Position numbers and translations under genes: made by a program. From Galerina marginata (lineage: Eukaryota; Basidiomycota; Agaricomycetes; Agaricales; Galerinaceae): a stretch of 64,000 bases of DNA. This document shows, piece by piece, positions 11,217-22,559 of the stretch. The notes under the pieces were generated by a model. It worked only from the letters and a program-made list of their open reading frames with translations, had not been told where the DNA came from and did no database searches. The DNA is taken from the NCBI GenBank assembly GCA_023014335.1, contig JAECYW010000010.1, positions 2,480,001 to 2,544,000 on the forward strand, given 5' to 3'. The first letter of the stretch is position 1; every line of letters begins with the position of its first letter.

Positions 11217-14200
11217 ATGGTTAAACGTCGGTCTGAGGCTCAAAAGGCTCATGATAGAAATCTCTCTAGTCTCGGAAATTCTCGGAGCACTCCTGATGTC
11301 CCAATCTCAACTGCAAGGACAAGGGGCCAGATCACGACGCGAAATCTTGAAGATGAACTCTCAAAAAAGGAGGCTGAAATTGATAATCTAATGGCTAAAA
11401 TTCAAGAATATGAGGCTCAATTACTTTCTTGTGCTCACGAAATCTCTCAAAAGGACGCCGCAATCTTGGGCCTACAATCTTCTTTGGCTAATTCTGGGGC
11501 TCTGGTTCAGCGACTGGGCGAGGAATGTCAAACTAAGGGCGACTTACTTGCCGAGACTTCGGAAGACTTGCATAAATCTAGGAAAAGAACTCAAAGGCTT
11601 GCCCATGAACGCGACCTGGCAAAGGCAAAGTACATTACTGATATCCAAAAGCTCAAGGAAGACGCACGGGAACAGGCGCAATGCTCCAAATTTTACACTA
11701 TGGCATCGCTTAGGGACCGCATCGAAAAGCTTGAGAACGTTGTGAATTATGAACGAGGCGTTAATGGCGAACTCAGGAAAAAGGCTCATCGTTTCGAAAT
11801 GCAGGCCTCTCGTGCTCAAAAGTCGCTCAAGGAGGTTCGCTCGGTTACAAAGTCTAAATCAACATGGTCACCCAAAAAAGGCGGTGTTTATACAGCCCAG
11901 GCACGCCGACTTGCTCGTGAACTCCTGAAGGCTGGATGCTCCTCGGAACGTGTCGGCGATGCAATGCTGGCATGTGCAAAAGCGTTCGGGATAAAGGTTC
12001 GAGAGAAAATGAGCGGGCGTACCGTTCTACGGGCCAGGGATGAAGGCGGTTTCTATGGCTTGATGCAGCTGGGTCGTGAAATCATTCAGGCCCCAGGTTA
12101 ATTTTACGCTCTTCCAGTTAATCCACCCCAAGCTGACTACTTTTTTAGGATTTGGAGAGAGTAGCGATGGGACTGCTCACCGAAAAATCACCTATGAGGC
12201 GCATCACGCAACACTTTCCGTCCCAAGTTATAAACCGGGTGTTGATGATTCGGACATGTCGACTTGGAGTAACAAAATTCGATTCATTGAGGTTGAACCA
12301 GCACTGGACCACACGGCGAAAACCCAATTCGACGGAACGAAGCATCTCGCATCACGGATTGCGAACGCATATTCAGAAATTCCATTATCCAGCCGCGACG
12401 GTACGAAAATGGAGACGAATGACTGGGTCCGGAAGGAGGAATTTCAATCCATGGACCATGCAGCCGATGGGAAGAAGAAATTCAGGTTAACAGAAGTGTG
12501 GAAGGAGGAGGTTATCTGCGAGGACCTTGGAGAAAAGGCTATGGAGGATATGGACGCCGATGAAATCCTAAATGCCATGGGGACCATCTCGCAGGAGGAT
12601 GTTGATGCGGCGCGCGCTAAGTTAGACCCGTAATATCACTCAATCTCTATTCGGAAGATTACAATCTAACTTACATTCCATGTTTTTCAGTGCTGAACGG
12701 GATTCTGCAGCCATTAAACTGCTAGAAAGGTCACTGGGAAAAGCAATCCTGGACGAACTTGACGAGTGTGAACGGAAGAGTCTCGTCGCTCTACTGTTTG
12801 CTGGCTGCTGCGGACACAAAGATCTGAATGCGTTTAAATATGGCGTCCAGAGAATGATGGCTAGTTGGGATTTGAAAGGACGACCGCCACCGCTTCTCCT
12901 CGCAAACAAAGCAAATGATGCCGTTATTCGACTAGGCGAGGAAGCTGATAGCGCCGCTGTTCAACGCGCCGTGGATTCGAGCTCCCGAGGAGGAGTAAAG
13001 CTGGCCAGTCTTGCAGGCGCTCTATTTAACCACAAAACCGAAGAACAGGGTTATCAAGACGTCCATCGCATGTTTATAGCAAAACAGAAAAAAGAAATAC
13101 ATGGGATAACAAGGGACAGAAAATTCCCAGACACGTCAAATACCCGATACCAGTCTCATTCCTATGCTGCTGCGGAGCTACTAACTTTCCTAGATCTCTA
13201 TATTGACTTGCTTGAAGTGTCTCGGGACTCGAAGAAGCAGGCCGGCTATAACCACTTGGAGCAAAACGTTGCTAAAGGCCTCGAGGATCCATCTACCCTT
13301 GCTGAATTGGCTGCTATGTCCCTCTATGGGGTTTCGGTCTCTTGGCCCTATCTGAATCTTGTCCGGGGTGGTGGCGGAACGATCGTGAACATGCTCGACC
13401 CTGGTATTATTGCGCTTCATCGACGACTGCCGGATTTCTGCGACTACATTGCTGCAAATCCTCGCTTGCTGCTGGACAGTGTTGTTGACAATGATTTCTC
13501 AAAAATTACAATCGATGGAAAGCCATGGATGGACGAGATGCTCGTTATGTCAATTCAGATCTTAGCCTCGGAACTACCTGATCTTGAGCTTATGATTTCT
13601 GCAATGTTTTCGGGATGCTCCGCTAGCTGGCACCAATTCACGCCCGAGTTTGTTTCCGGAGGACCAATCGACCAATTAACGGCTGAACAACTTTCTCGAA
13701 TGTTTATTCCGGCCACCAACGACCCCAACGAATGTGCTCTTGGATCTTGGCGTGTTAATGCGCGTTTTCACCCCAATGGCACTGCATCTGGTTTTTCGAA
13801 CCGGACTCGGGTAGAAAGAAACAACACCGAGATGTTTATCGACAAGCATTGTAACCACGAAGATCAGGTTTATGTCATGCGGCAAGTTCGGATCGAAAAT
13901 GCAAGTGGGACACAGGCCGCATTTCGAGAACACTTGCTCGAATCTCAGCGGGAGCGAGCATTGGCAGCACGGACCAAACTCCAGGCTTTCGAGGAAAAGA
14001 AGAAGGCCGAAATCGTGCGACTCACCACGGTCGGACTCACTGTGGATCGCGGCAAGGTCATTAAAATGACAGTTGCCGAGCTCAACGACCAGCTCAACAT
14101 CCACAGAAAGTTCCTCAACGACGAAGTTCTCCTCAAAGTGCTGCAAAAGGATCTCAAATCCAAGTTCTTCAAGCTTACTGCGGTTCTAGCTGCGATTAGC

Positions 14201-14405
14201 CGGAATGAAGAGTAAGTCTTCTACGTTTTCACTCTTTCTATATCTCATAACTTGCAGGAAAATTGTCGCATTGCGCGCACTGGTTGAAAAAATGCAACAA
14301 ACTGACGCGAACACAGAAGTTTCGGGCGAATTTGATGAGAGTCCACCTTTCATCGACGAAGATGAAGACGAAAACGGCGAAGAAGAGGATGAATACGATG
14401 ACTAG
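11217..14405 (+). CDS. 1006-residue coiled-coil protein of a repeated Agaricomycete family, possibly transposon-derived
   Basis: Four exons: 11217-12096, 12149-12620, 12691-14211 and 14258-14405, open and in phase. Residues about 40-225 are heptad-rich (coiled coil). A globular region follows (AQARRLARELLKAGCSSERV, then FGESSDGTAHRKITYEAHH). Residues about 480-510 contain VALLFAGCCGHKDLNAFKYG, and the C-terminal third has NECALGSWRVNARFHPNGT followed by ERNNTEMFIDKH. The tail is very acidic. These signatures recall a large conserved family present in many copies in mushroom genomes. The SDGT and CCGHKDLN motifs are reminiscent of RNase H-like transposase cores, but I cannot assign catalytic residues. 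The first donor (GTTAAT) and second donor (GTTAGA) are weak but needed to keep the frame. No flanking inverted repeats were seen. Confidence 0.75.
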
Positions 14406-14859
14406 AATGTCTATTACTACGTTAAATACCTTTGCCAATTGTTCTCCCCTTTCTTTCCATTAGGTTTAGCACGAACAACTGGTTTTTCGGTGTTGTCCCC
14501 CAAGCTTGGATACGTCATATGTTCTGCATCAAATTTAAACTTAAGGACATTCTTAAATCTCCTCAAAATAAGCATATCAGTTTAAGGTTATCTGTAGAGC
14601 TTCCACTTAAAATTTCGGGATGAAACATTGTCTCCTTGATTTTTAGCGCCCAAGGTGAGATGATGGACTTTCGACGACTGAGCTGACTTCGTAAACAGCC
14701 TTATTTTAACATTCAACAAAGAAAGAAATCTTACTTAGGTCAGTAGAAGTAATGTACTGTACCTCCTATCTACGGCTAGATATTTTATATAACGTCAGAT
14801 GCGACGGGAGCAGCTAAATTCGCCTGGAACGAGGAAGAACCGACGAAAGGAAGAGTTTG
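14406..14859. other. intergenic, nothing recognised
   Basis: AT-rich 3' flank of the preceding gene with no supported frame; R1 homology begins near 14860. Confidence 0.4.
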
Positions 14860-16180
14860 AGGGAGAGCCAAACAGAACCAAACATCACGATTTCTTCACA
14901 GGCATTGCCGGTCCCCATGAATAGGGGCAGTCGCGTCAATCATATCAGTCACGTGCTTTCTGTTGAGATCAAATTTTTGTCGTATCAATATTGCCATCCT
15001 CCTCCACCAGTCCGTGGCTGTTTACTGAGTACTCTCACCCTAAAGTTCTGTTTCGATTATCTACGTTATGTCGAATTCGCTTATAGCCTCTATTCTCTTC
15101 GAATCTTCGACGCATTGAACCTCAAAATCGCAATGATTCCCTTGGCACCACCCATTCCGCATGCTGCTCGTTTTCCAACCCCACTCAGTTCTGAGCGCGA
15201 GTTTTAGGTTAGGGTGAGCGACAGACTTTCTTTGACTCGAAACCTTTGATTTTCACCAAGACGGATGCTTCGTATTATGAAAAATTAGTTTTTCGCGCTT
15301 CCGTTCGTTCAACATCCACGAAAGTGCCGATCTAGCATCGTCACTGGAATCGAAGTACAAGCTAGGGGTGGGACGAGCGACTAGGTACGTCCTTCCTGTT
15401 TTTTTTTTTTTCTTCCTCTGAAGTCGATGCTGAGCACACTACTTCGTCCTATAGCTCATTGTTGGTACCAGGCCTCCTGTGTCGGTGCTCGTGACTTTGC
15501 GCTTCGAAGTTCGAGCACAAGATCACTATGTTCTAACGCATATCTACTCAAGCCGCAATCCTCACCTTGCTGGCTCATTCATTCTGCAACGGGAAATTGA
15601 GCACCAGTTGAGCAGCCAGTGCAATCCCGTCATTCCCCGAACGTGGTTACCGACTTCCCGACGCCTCCTTTCGACCACCTTCTTTGAGCCCTGCCTGCCA
15701 CGCATATATGCCGCTATTACCACGATGCCCGATCACCACGTCGATTCGTCGTCTGACTGCATACCACGAGATCGATGTACACCATCGCTTGTGAGCCGCC
15801 ATCCCTCCTTTCCATCCTTTTCACATTCATTTGACAGCTGTCTCCGCTCCGGAACAAGCGCGGTGGATGTGCTGCTACCCGTGTCGACGCCCTCCTAGTC
15901 TGTCCCCTGAGCCCTCCCTGTTCGTACAGCAGTCGCAGCTACAGCTCTTATCTTCAACCATCCGCCCCCGCTATCAGGGTCGTCATGCACATACGCCTCG
16001 ACGAGGTGTTCGTCATCATCGCTGCCGCCAGCCACCTCAACCCCGCTATCCGCGGATCCAAACTCTAACCACCGGCTTGAGCGACCACCTCGAGCTCGCT
16101 CCTCTGGGCAGCGCCGTACGAGTGCGCATATATTCAGTTTCAGCGTCTGCGCTCGCGCCTTGACTCTGGATCAGTCACCT
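14860..16180 (+). repeat. dispersed repeat R1, copy 4
   Basis: Best reference copy. In order it holds ATCAGTCACGTG (about 14943), GTTTACTGAGTACTC (about 15019), ATGTCGAATTCGCTTATAGC (about 15068), AATCTTCGACGCATTGAAC (about 15102), GAGCGCGAGTTTTAGG (about 15194), GCGACTAGGTACGT (about 15377) and the CGTGGTTACCGACTTCCCGACGCC block region near 15640. These blocks recur in copies at 4.9 and 18.4 kb. Frames are not conserved between copies. The GACTAGGTACGT word looks like a splice donor, so R1 may once have been transcribed and spliced. Confidence 0.65.
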
Positions 16181-16908
16181 CTCTCGGAAGTCGGAAGTAT
16201 TGCTTACGGATGGATCGGGACACGATAGGAATCCGCCCCCGCCGCTGTAGGCTGTTCCTAACGCCCAACACTACGTGCAGCCGAGAACGTCTGACCTAAA
16301 ATATCTGCGTTGTCTTTGCTATAGTATAACTTTCTTTGAAACCGAAGAGGTAAGACACGAAAGTAAAATACGCATATGCCTCTAATGCTCACGTCGTCGT
16401 TTTAGAGCACGATTTGATTTTTTATACTCGCCTTACCGTTGTGGCTCTCCAGCTAATAGTTAATGTGCTTCTCAGCTGCTGCGTCATTCCTAGGATCTTT
16501 CGTCGCTCTTTGCCCTTTCTAATTTTTACAACCAAATTTCCTCGTCAGGCATTGATCCTCTTTCTATTTTTACCATCCAAACATGGCCAGGTACGATGTT
16601 AATATTATTAGAGGCTTGTTCCCATAATCCCATCTCTTCCTTCCCCAGGACTGGGCTTCCACACCACCTCACCATGTGCCGCTTGATGATGGGTAAGTAT
16701 CTGGTTGATCGGGTATGACGGTTGGATGTGCCGTTTAGTGCCACGACAAGATGTGGTTTTCATCTTTTGATGGTCGTGCATCACTTGGCTTCGTCTCGTC
16801 TCGTCTCTCTTTCCACTTCCCACTGTTTCTTATGCGTGCTCCTCCACGTCTATGGTACGTTTCCCTACATGAACTAGCGGAGGATACCTAATCCCGAATA
16901 ACCTCGTC
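16181..16908. other. upstream region of the cell-surface protein gene
   Basis: No gene recognised; pyrimidine-rich sequence close to the ATG at 16909, as is usual for fungal promoters. Confidence 0.4.
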
Positions 16909-17838
16909 ATGCGCATGCACAGTGTGGCGATATCACTACTTCTCCTGAATTACACCACCCAAGTTCTCGCATACACGCTCTCCGTTCCGAGCCTCAAAGT
17001 TGCTGTCGGCCAAACCTTTCCGCTCTCATGGACTAGCATGAGCGACGACCTCGAAAATGTAGACATATGCCTGAACGACATCAACAATATCCAATTCCTC
17101 CGCATTGGTTCCATTCAGCGTTCCAATGCGCTCGAAGGAAAGGTGGACGTCACGGTGAACAAGACAATCGTTCCTGGGTATGTACGCAGTATTTTTCTAT
17201 AGTTCCGATTTCTATTCTGAACAAATGTTCAGGACATATACATTGGGTATCCGATTCCCTGGTTGCGCGTGCGCACATATTCCATCCCACCGCCTCTAAT
17301 CGCGTTGTATTAAAATAAGCCATCATGCAGGTTCTTGTTCGCCCAGGATTTCAACGACTTCGTCGTTACCGCGCCTGCACCGTAAGTACTGCCCTACCGC
17401 TCTCTCACCTCAAATCTTGTTTCTCATGATAGTGAATTTACGTCCAGCCCATCTACGACACCGCCGCAAACAAGCCGGAGTCAGACAAGCTCGGCGTCCA
17501 GCCCACCGCCACCACCACCACCACCACCACATACTTCTTCCAGCACATTGCATACCTCCGCTACTCCTACAACTTCTTCATCCAATTCCCGAGCGACTTC
17601 TGCCGGTAGCGCTCACACCGAGTCAAATTCGGTGATAAAAACTGGAAGTGCTGTTTCGATCCGGACCATTCCAATCCAGTCAACTACCTTTACGGCGACT
17701 TCTCCTCCTGACGGTTCAACCACTCCGATTTCGAGCTCTGGGGTGTTGGGGATGTCTATAACCGAGTTTGGTGTGTGGGGAAAAGGGATGGTGGAGTTTT
17801 GTGGGTTCGTGTTCGGCGTTTTGATGGTCTTCTTCTAG
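16909..17838 (+). CDS. Ser/Thr-rich secreted or GPI-anchored cell-surface protein with Kre9/KNH-like domain
   Basis: Exons 16909-17177, 17233-17268, 17331-17381 and 17433-17838 give 253 residues. A signal peptide covers roughly residues 1-21 (hydrophobic, ending VLAY). The next 95 residues form a beta-rich domain beginning LSVPSLKVAVGQTFPLSW, which fits the Kre9/KNH N-terminal pattern of fungal Ser-Thr-rich GPI-anchored proteins. After APAPEFTSSPSTT comes a low-complexity linker rich in Ser, Thr and Pro with ten consecutive prolines. The C-terminus is hydrophobic (FCGFVFGVLMVFF), consistent with a GPI-attachment signal. The likely role is in cell-wall organisation or as a wall mannoprotein; the family is known for location more than for reaction. 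Confidence 0.75.
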
Positions 17839-18429
17839 TTTTTGGAATTCTTGGTCCAGGAGGTATCCTTTATTTCTAGCTACGTCGAGTTGGTCGAGTG
17901 CTTGCTGAGACTTGTCCTTTATTATGGCCTACGCTCCCTACTGTATGTTCTTCGCTCCTTCCTTCCTCGCATTGATCGAAATGTATCACATTCCCTACAT
18001 CTAACTGGATACGTTCCTTTGTTCGACTTTAAACGCTCCACATAGTACCACTAAGCTCATATTTGGGCAAAGCGAACCACACGCGTTACCTGGAATAAAA
18101 GCGGTTCAAGGTCGTTGAAACCTGGGTCCTTCAAGCTCCTTAAATATTTTACCAGCGGGATATCATTTTTTTTTTATTCTGTGACACCGAATTCCGAGGA
18201 TAAGCTTCTTATTTTGTCGACCCTTTTCAGATGACAATACTTACTTCGAAAGCTTACTTTACGAGCGTAAGGACACAACTTGATCTCATTTCATTTCAGC
18301 CTCTTTGTACCCCCAATAACGGACATGTAGGTTCAAAGAAACAACTTAAAGCTGATATTATAGTAGCCAACCACCATCTCACATCTCCACCGTATGCCGG
18401 AAAAGGTAAACCAAAGGTAACCGAAGTTA
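17839..18429. other. intergenic, nothing recognised
   Basis: 3' flank of the cell-surface gene and sequence leading into R1 copy 5; no supported gene. Confidence 0.4.
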
Positions 18430-21260
18430 TTTGTTGGAAGATAAGTTCCCAATTTCTTTTCCAAGGACTGAGGTTTAATGTATGGAAGACCAGAGAGGTA
18501 GAGTTAAAACGGACGTCGATCCAATGAGCAATCAGGTCATCGGTAAGGATACGACTTCTAGGCAATCTGGGAATTTGAAAAGGGGCGCGTCGCGTCGTCA
18601 TTTCAGTCACGTGTTGTCAGTTGGGATCAATTTTTGAATTTTTTGGTACCAATCCTCCCCCACCATCGTCCCCTCGTCTTGTTTACTGAGTACTCCACCT
18701 ACAGGATCATTTAAGCCATGTCGAATTCACTTGTGGCCTCCACTCTCTTTGAAGTTCGAATCTTCGACGCCTTGAACTTGAAAATCACAATGATTCGTGT
18801 GATGCCGCGCATTTCGCATGCTGGTCCTCGTTTTCACAAATTCGCTCAGTTCTGAGCGCGAATTTTAGGTTAGAGTGAGTGAAAGAGTTTCTCTAACTCA
18901 ATACCTATGCTGGTTTTTTTCCAGGAATAATGGCTCGCAGCATGAGAAACCGCCTTTTCTTTCGGGCCTGCGATTCTTCCGCCGTTACAAGACATATGTA
19001 CAAACCCGCCGATCTCCCATCGTCATTCGAATGCGAACATGAGCTGTGGACGAACAAATGACTAGGTACGTACCTTTTGGTTTTTTGGTCTTTCCTTATT
19101 CTGAAGTTACTGCTGAACAGACTTCGTCATTAGGCTGCAGCTTGCTATTTGTGCTACTTTTCGCACTCAAGATTCGTTCTTCCTCCCAATCCTTGGACTG
19201 CCAATGCACGAGGACTGCGTTCTATGCGTACTTCTTGCTCCGCAAATCGAGCTGCGGGCCGGCCTGGCTCATCTTACGTTCCAGAACGAGATCTGCTTTC
19301 CCGCCTTTCCCGTTATTTCCCGAACGTGCCAACCGACTTCCCGACCCCCTTCTCGACTACCTCTTTGAGTCCACGCCAAGCATACCTGCCTTCAAGAGCA
19401 CGACGCCCTGTCGCCACGTCGATTTGTATTCTGGTCCCATGCTTCCAGCTAGATGCGCACGACCTGTCTGCGACTGGTCATTGCCACCTGTCAGTCATGG
19501 CTCCTTAGGTCGATTTCCAGTTGGTTTGAGTTACTCCACGTCCGTCCACGTTCCAGGGGCGGCAGGCACGATGCTCTACGACCCGGATGAACGGCTTCCA
19601 TGTCTGTCCCGGTCGCGAGTGTGAAGCATGAGCTGGCGGGTCATCATAGTCCGCCATCACCACCGCTGACCCCTACCCTACATCGAACCCGTCTTCCTCC
19701 CCCCAAGGAAGCGTCGTTAGGGTGTTTTAGGGTGACATTTTGTCATGTTGGCGCGCGAATGCAAGGAAGTAGGAACGTCAGGAGGTGGGGCGGGGTGAGG
19801 GTAACTGTCTCCGCTCCGGAGCATCGAAGAAGAACTCCTACGACTTTACTCGACGCCCTCTTCGTCTGTCCTTTCCGTGCGCGTGAATTATTTGTAGACG
19901 CGGTCGCAAACCATCGCCGGCCCTCCCTCTCTCTCCAGGCTATTCGCGTCAAAGCGGAAATTAAACCAGAGTCAAACAAGTCCTCGTATGTGCGTCATCC
20001 TATCCTTCACCGCTGGACCTCTCCTCCTCCCACCGTCGCTCACTATGCAACCAGGCCCATCCGGCGCCGTGGTACCAAAACACCTTTCTTTTCTACACCC
20101 AACCCGGAAGCCGCGCGGATCGTACGACCGCGGCCTCCCCCTGTAACAAGAGGATATGGTCAGCAGTGCTGAAGGAAGCGTCCCGTAGGGAGAATTACTG
20201 TCACTTTTCCAGGTGTTTTGTGGGGCGGCGATGGCAAGGCCGAGCAGAACAACGGGATGCGACTTGGTATTCCTGTCGGTGAGCGGGGTGGGCGGGCGAG
20301 CTCCGGAGTCGGCCCTAGCCTAGGCCGAATATGAAGTCGAAGAAAGGACTGGTCTCAGATCTCGACTCTTACCTCCCAGTTCTGCGTACCGGCCTCCACG
20401 TCACTACGACATCTATGCCACGTCTCCGCTGCCTCGACTCCAGAGCGGGACGCAGGACTCAGGACGTTCAATCTACCAATCAATCATCTCAAAGCGTTCC
20501 GCTCGTCTTTCCCGCCCGAAGGTGTTTATCAGGCGCAGGCGCGGTTACCCGCTATATAGCCTACCTCCTCTCCTCTCTACTGGATTCTTAGCGAGAGGGA
20601 AAGTAAAGAAAGCTGCTCGTAGATGGTGCCGTTGAAACCTTCTTCGCTGCCCCACCCACGCACCCTCCGTCCAACTCAGCTGCACTTGCGTTCTACCCCG
20701 GCCTCGCGCGCCGCTCTGCAGCGTTACAGTTTCATTGGTTCCCGAAACCCAAATTCAAGAGCCCGTAAACGGAACGATCGCCACTGGCTTGGTCGGGTAA
20801 AGGTCTGGCGGTGCTGGAGGAATCGCCCCGTTCGGAGAATGTTCGTCACGGAGGTGCTTTGGGGCGGGTGGGGCAGGGCAAGGAGGAACGGGGGGCTGTG
20901 ATTAACGCCGCTACTGGGACTGCTGCTGGCGACAAGTACTGTCGGTTTGCGGTCATTTTTTGTTTGTTTCATCTATGCATTCAAGTCCTGTCTTCCTTTC
21001 TCCTCTTTCTCGTGGCTTTTTTCGATCTTTTTGAAAGTGACGTCGTTTTATTTCGTTCTTAAATGCTGTTACGAAGTCTGATACATCTCTTTCATACCAA
21101 TTCCACTTCCTGGACCTCTCTCGCCGTTGGTCCCTCCGTTTTCCTACTTGTCGGCATTTCCGTTCATTCTTAGTCATTTTTCGTCCTCGTTTGCGCTTCC
21201 TTCTCATCGCTATCCATTTCGCTGATACTTACATGCTGCCTTGGATGTGTGCCCGATGTC
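18430..21260 (+). repeat. dispersed repeat R1, copy 5 (longest)
   Basis: Contains the complete R1 order: the left block shared with 10545-10745, TTTCAGTCACGTGTTG (about 18600), GTTTACTGAGTACTCC (about 18685), AATCTTCGACGCCTTGAAC (about 18760), GAGCGCGAATTTTAGG (about 18855), AATGACTAGGTACGT (about 19057) and the CAACCGACTTCCCGACCCCC block (about 19330). It is longer than copy 2, with extra GC-rich sequence between about 19600 and 20900. The open frames in it (up to about 190 codons) are not conserved in other copies, so I do not call them genes. Its right end lies next to the 3' end of the GH18 gene. Confidence 0.65.
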
Positions 21261-21336
21261 GTGCGTCAATATTTAGTGTAATAGCTACAGATTTACTATA
21301 ACGTTAAAACCTCTTCCTCCTTCCAGCTGCAGTTAG

Positions 21337-22495
21337 TCACCGACCCATCGCAGATTGCATTACTTCCGTCCATTTCCAAGCCTCGTCTGGGTCTGGCACC
21401 GAATTGAAATACTCCCATCCAGCCACTCCTCCAAAGCTATCACCATATCTAGTCGCCAACTGCCTTACCGTGGAGTTGACCTTCTCCAATTCCACAAATC
21501 CATCACCATTCGCCCCGCTTGTAAGAGTGCCGGCGACGAGCCTACTCGAGCTCAAGGGAAAATCCCTCAGGATTGCATCATAATCGGTAGTATTCTCCAT
21601 TGACCCATACCCTGAATAAAACTGGACGTTGTACCAGTTTATATCACCGCCGTATTGTGCCTCCAGGTCGGTGTAATTGAAACCTGAGAAGCTATCTGGC
21701 CCTCCTTTTAGTGCACTGGCAACTGGGGCCATGGTGATGATGAAATCGCCTCCAAAGTCTTGTCGAAGTCGTTTGATAAGCTTCCCGATATTTTCTAGGC
21801 TTTCGTGCTCTTCAACGTCGAGGTCAATCCCGTTCAATTTGTAACTAAAAAAATAGGTCAACTCAGGATCCAAACAGGGTTCATGGGGTACTCGCTCCGT
21901 GATGCACGATGATAATAGCTTGTAATAATCTTCAAAATCATCTGCCAGCACCTGGTACGCGCCCTGAGACGCTCCACCCAGCATGCCCATTATTTTAATG
22001 CCGCTTGCTTGTAAACGCGTCGCATCATCCCACATCTTCGTCAATGAGGAATCGTCCGGAGGCACATTGTTGAGATGAATCGTCTTGTTTTTGTTGAGGT
22101 GGAATGCAGCAATGATGAGATGGGTAGCGAGTCCCGTGAGCGGTGATGGGGAAATGTACTTGTTGTCGTGGTACTGCGTCTGATAGTAGACAACGATATT
22201 TTTGTGGGGTAGAACATCAGTTACAGACTGGACGCTTCGCCGAGGAAACTATGGGTTATTTTTGTTTAAATGTACTGCAAGAAATTTTGTCTTGGTTTTG
22301 ATTTAAACGCACCTCTTTAGCGATCTGATGACTGCTCCCAACTTCTTCGACAGTCTTGATATTGCGGTTTAATAAATAAGCTGAGGTGTGAAGGTTGGGA
22401 TTTTCCGCGCTGCCCACGGGAGGAATAGAAATCACTGCGTCCACCGCCCCGACGAAAGCAAACACCAAGAGAAAGGACAGCAGCGATTTATACAT
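21337..22495 (-). CDS. secreted GH18 glycosidase, endo-beta-N-acetylglucosaminidase type
   Basis: Exons on the minus strand: 22495-22313, 22248-21908 and 21844-21337 (343 residues). The last intron (63 nt) can be read through in frame; I prefer splicing because it places YYKLLSSYKLNGIDLDVEE together, the GH18 spacing. Residues 1-20 form a signal peptide. The catalytic signature is NGIDLDVE, with the presumed acid/base Glu at residue 186 and the first Asp of the usual DxxDxDxE replaced by Asn. YNVQFYSGYG and GGVAGWEYFN match later GH18 strands as in fungal enzymes cutting N-glycan cores. A TATA box lies 58 nt upstream. Such enzymes release high-mannose glycans outside the cell. Chitinase activity is a less likely alternative. 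A truncated copy lies at 6655-6800. Confidence 0.8.
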
Positions 22496-22552
22496 CTCGG
22501 AGTGCGACTAAGGGAAGTTAAGCTAGTCGAAACGACAGCCAATTTTATTGCG

Positions 22553-22559
22553 CTTTATA
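22553..22559 (-). promoter_or_regulatory. TATA box of the GH18 gene
   Basis: TATAAAG on the minus strand, about 58 nt before the ATG at 22495. Confidence 0.6.

Noticed and set aside
19046..20172. Long overlapping open frames (about 190 codons each)
   Set aside because: They lie inside repeat R1 and are not conserved as frames in the other copies; composition is GC-rich, which lengthens chance frames.
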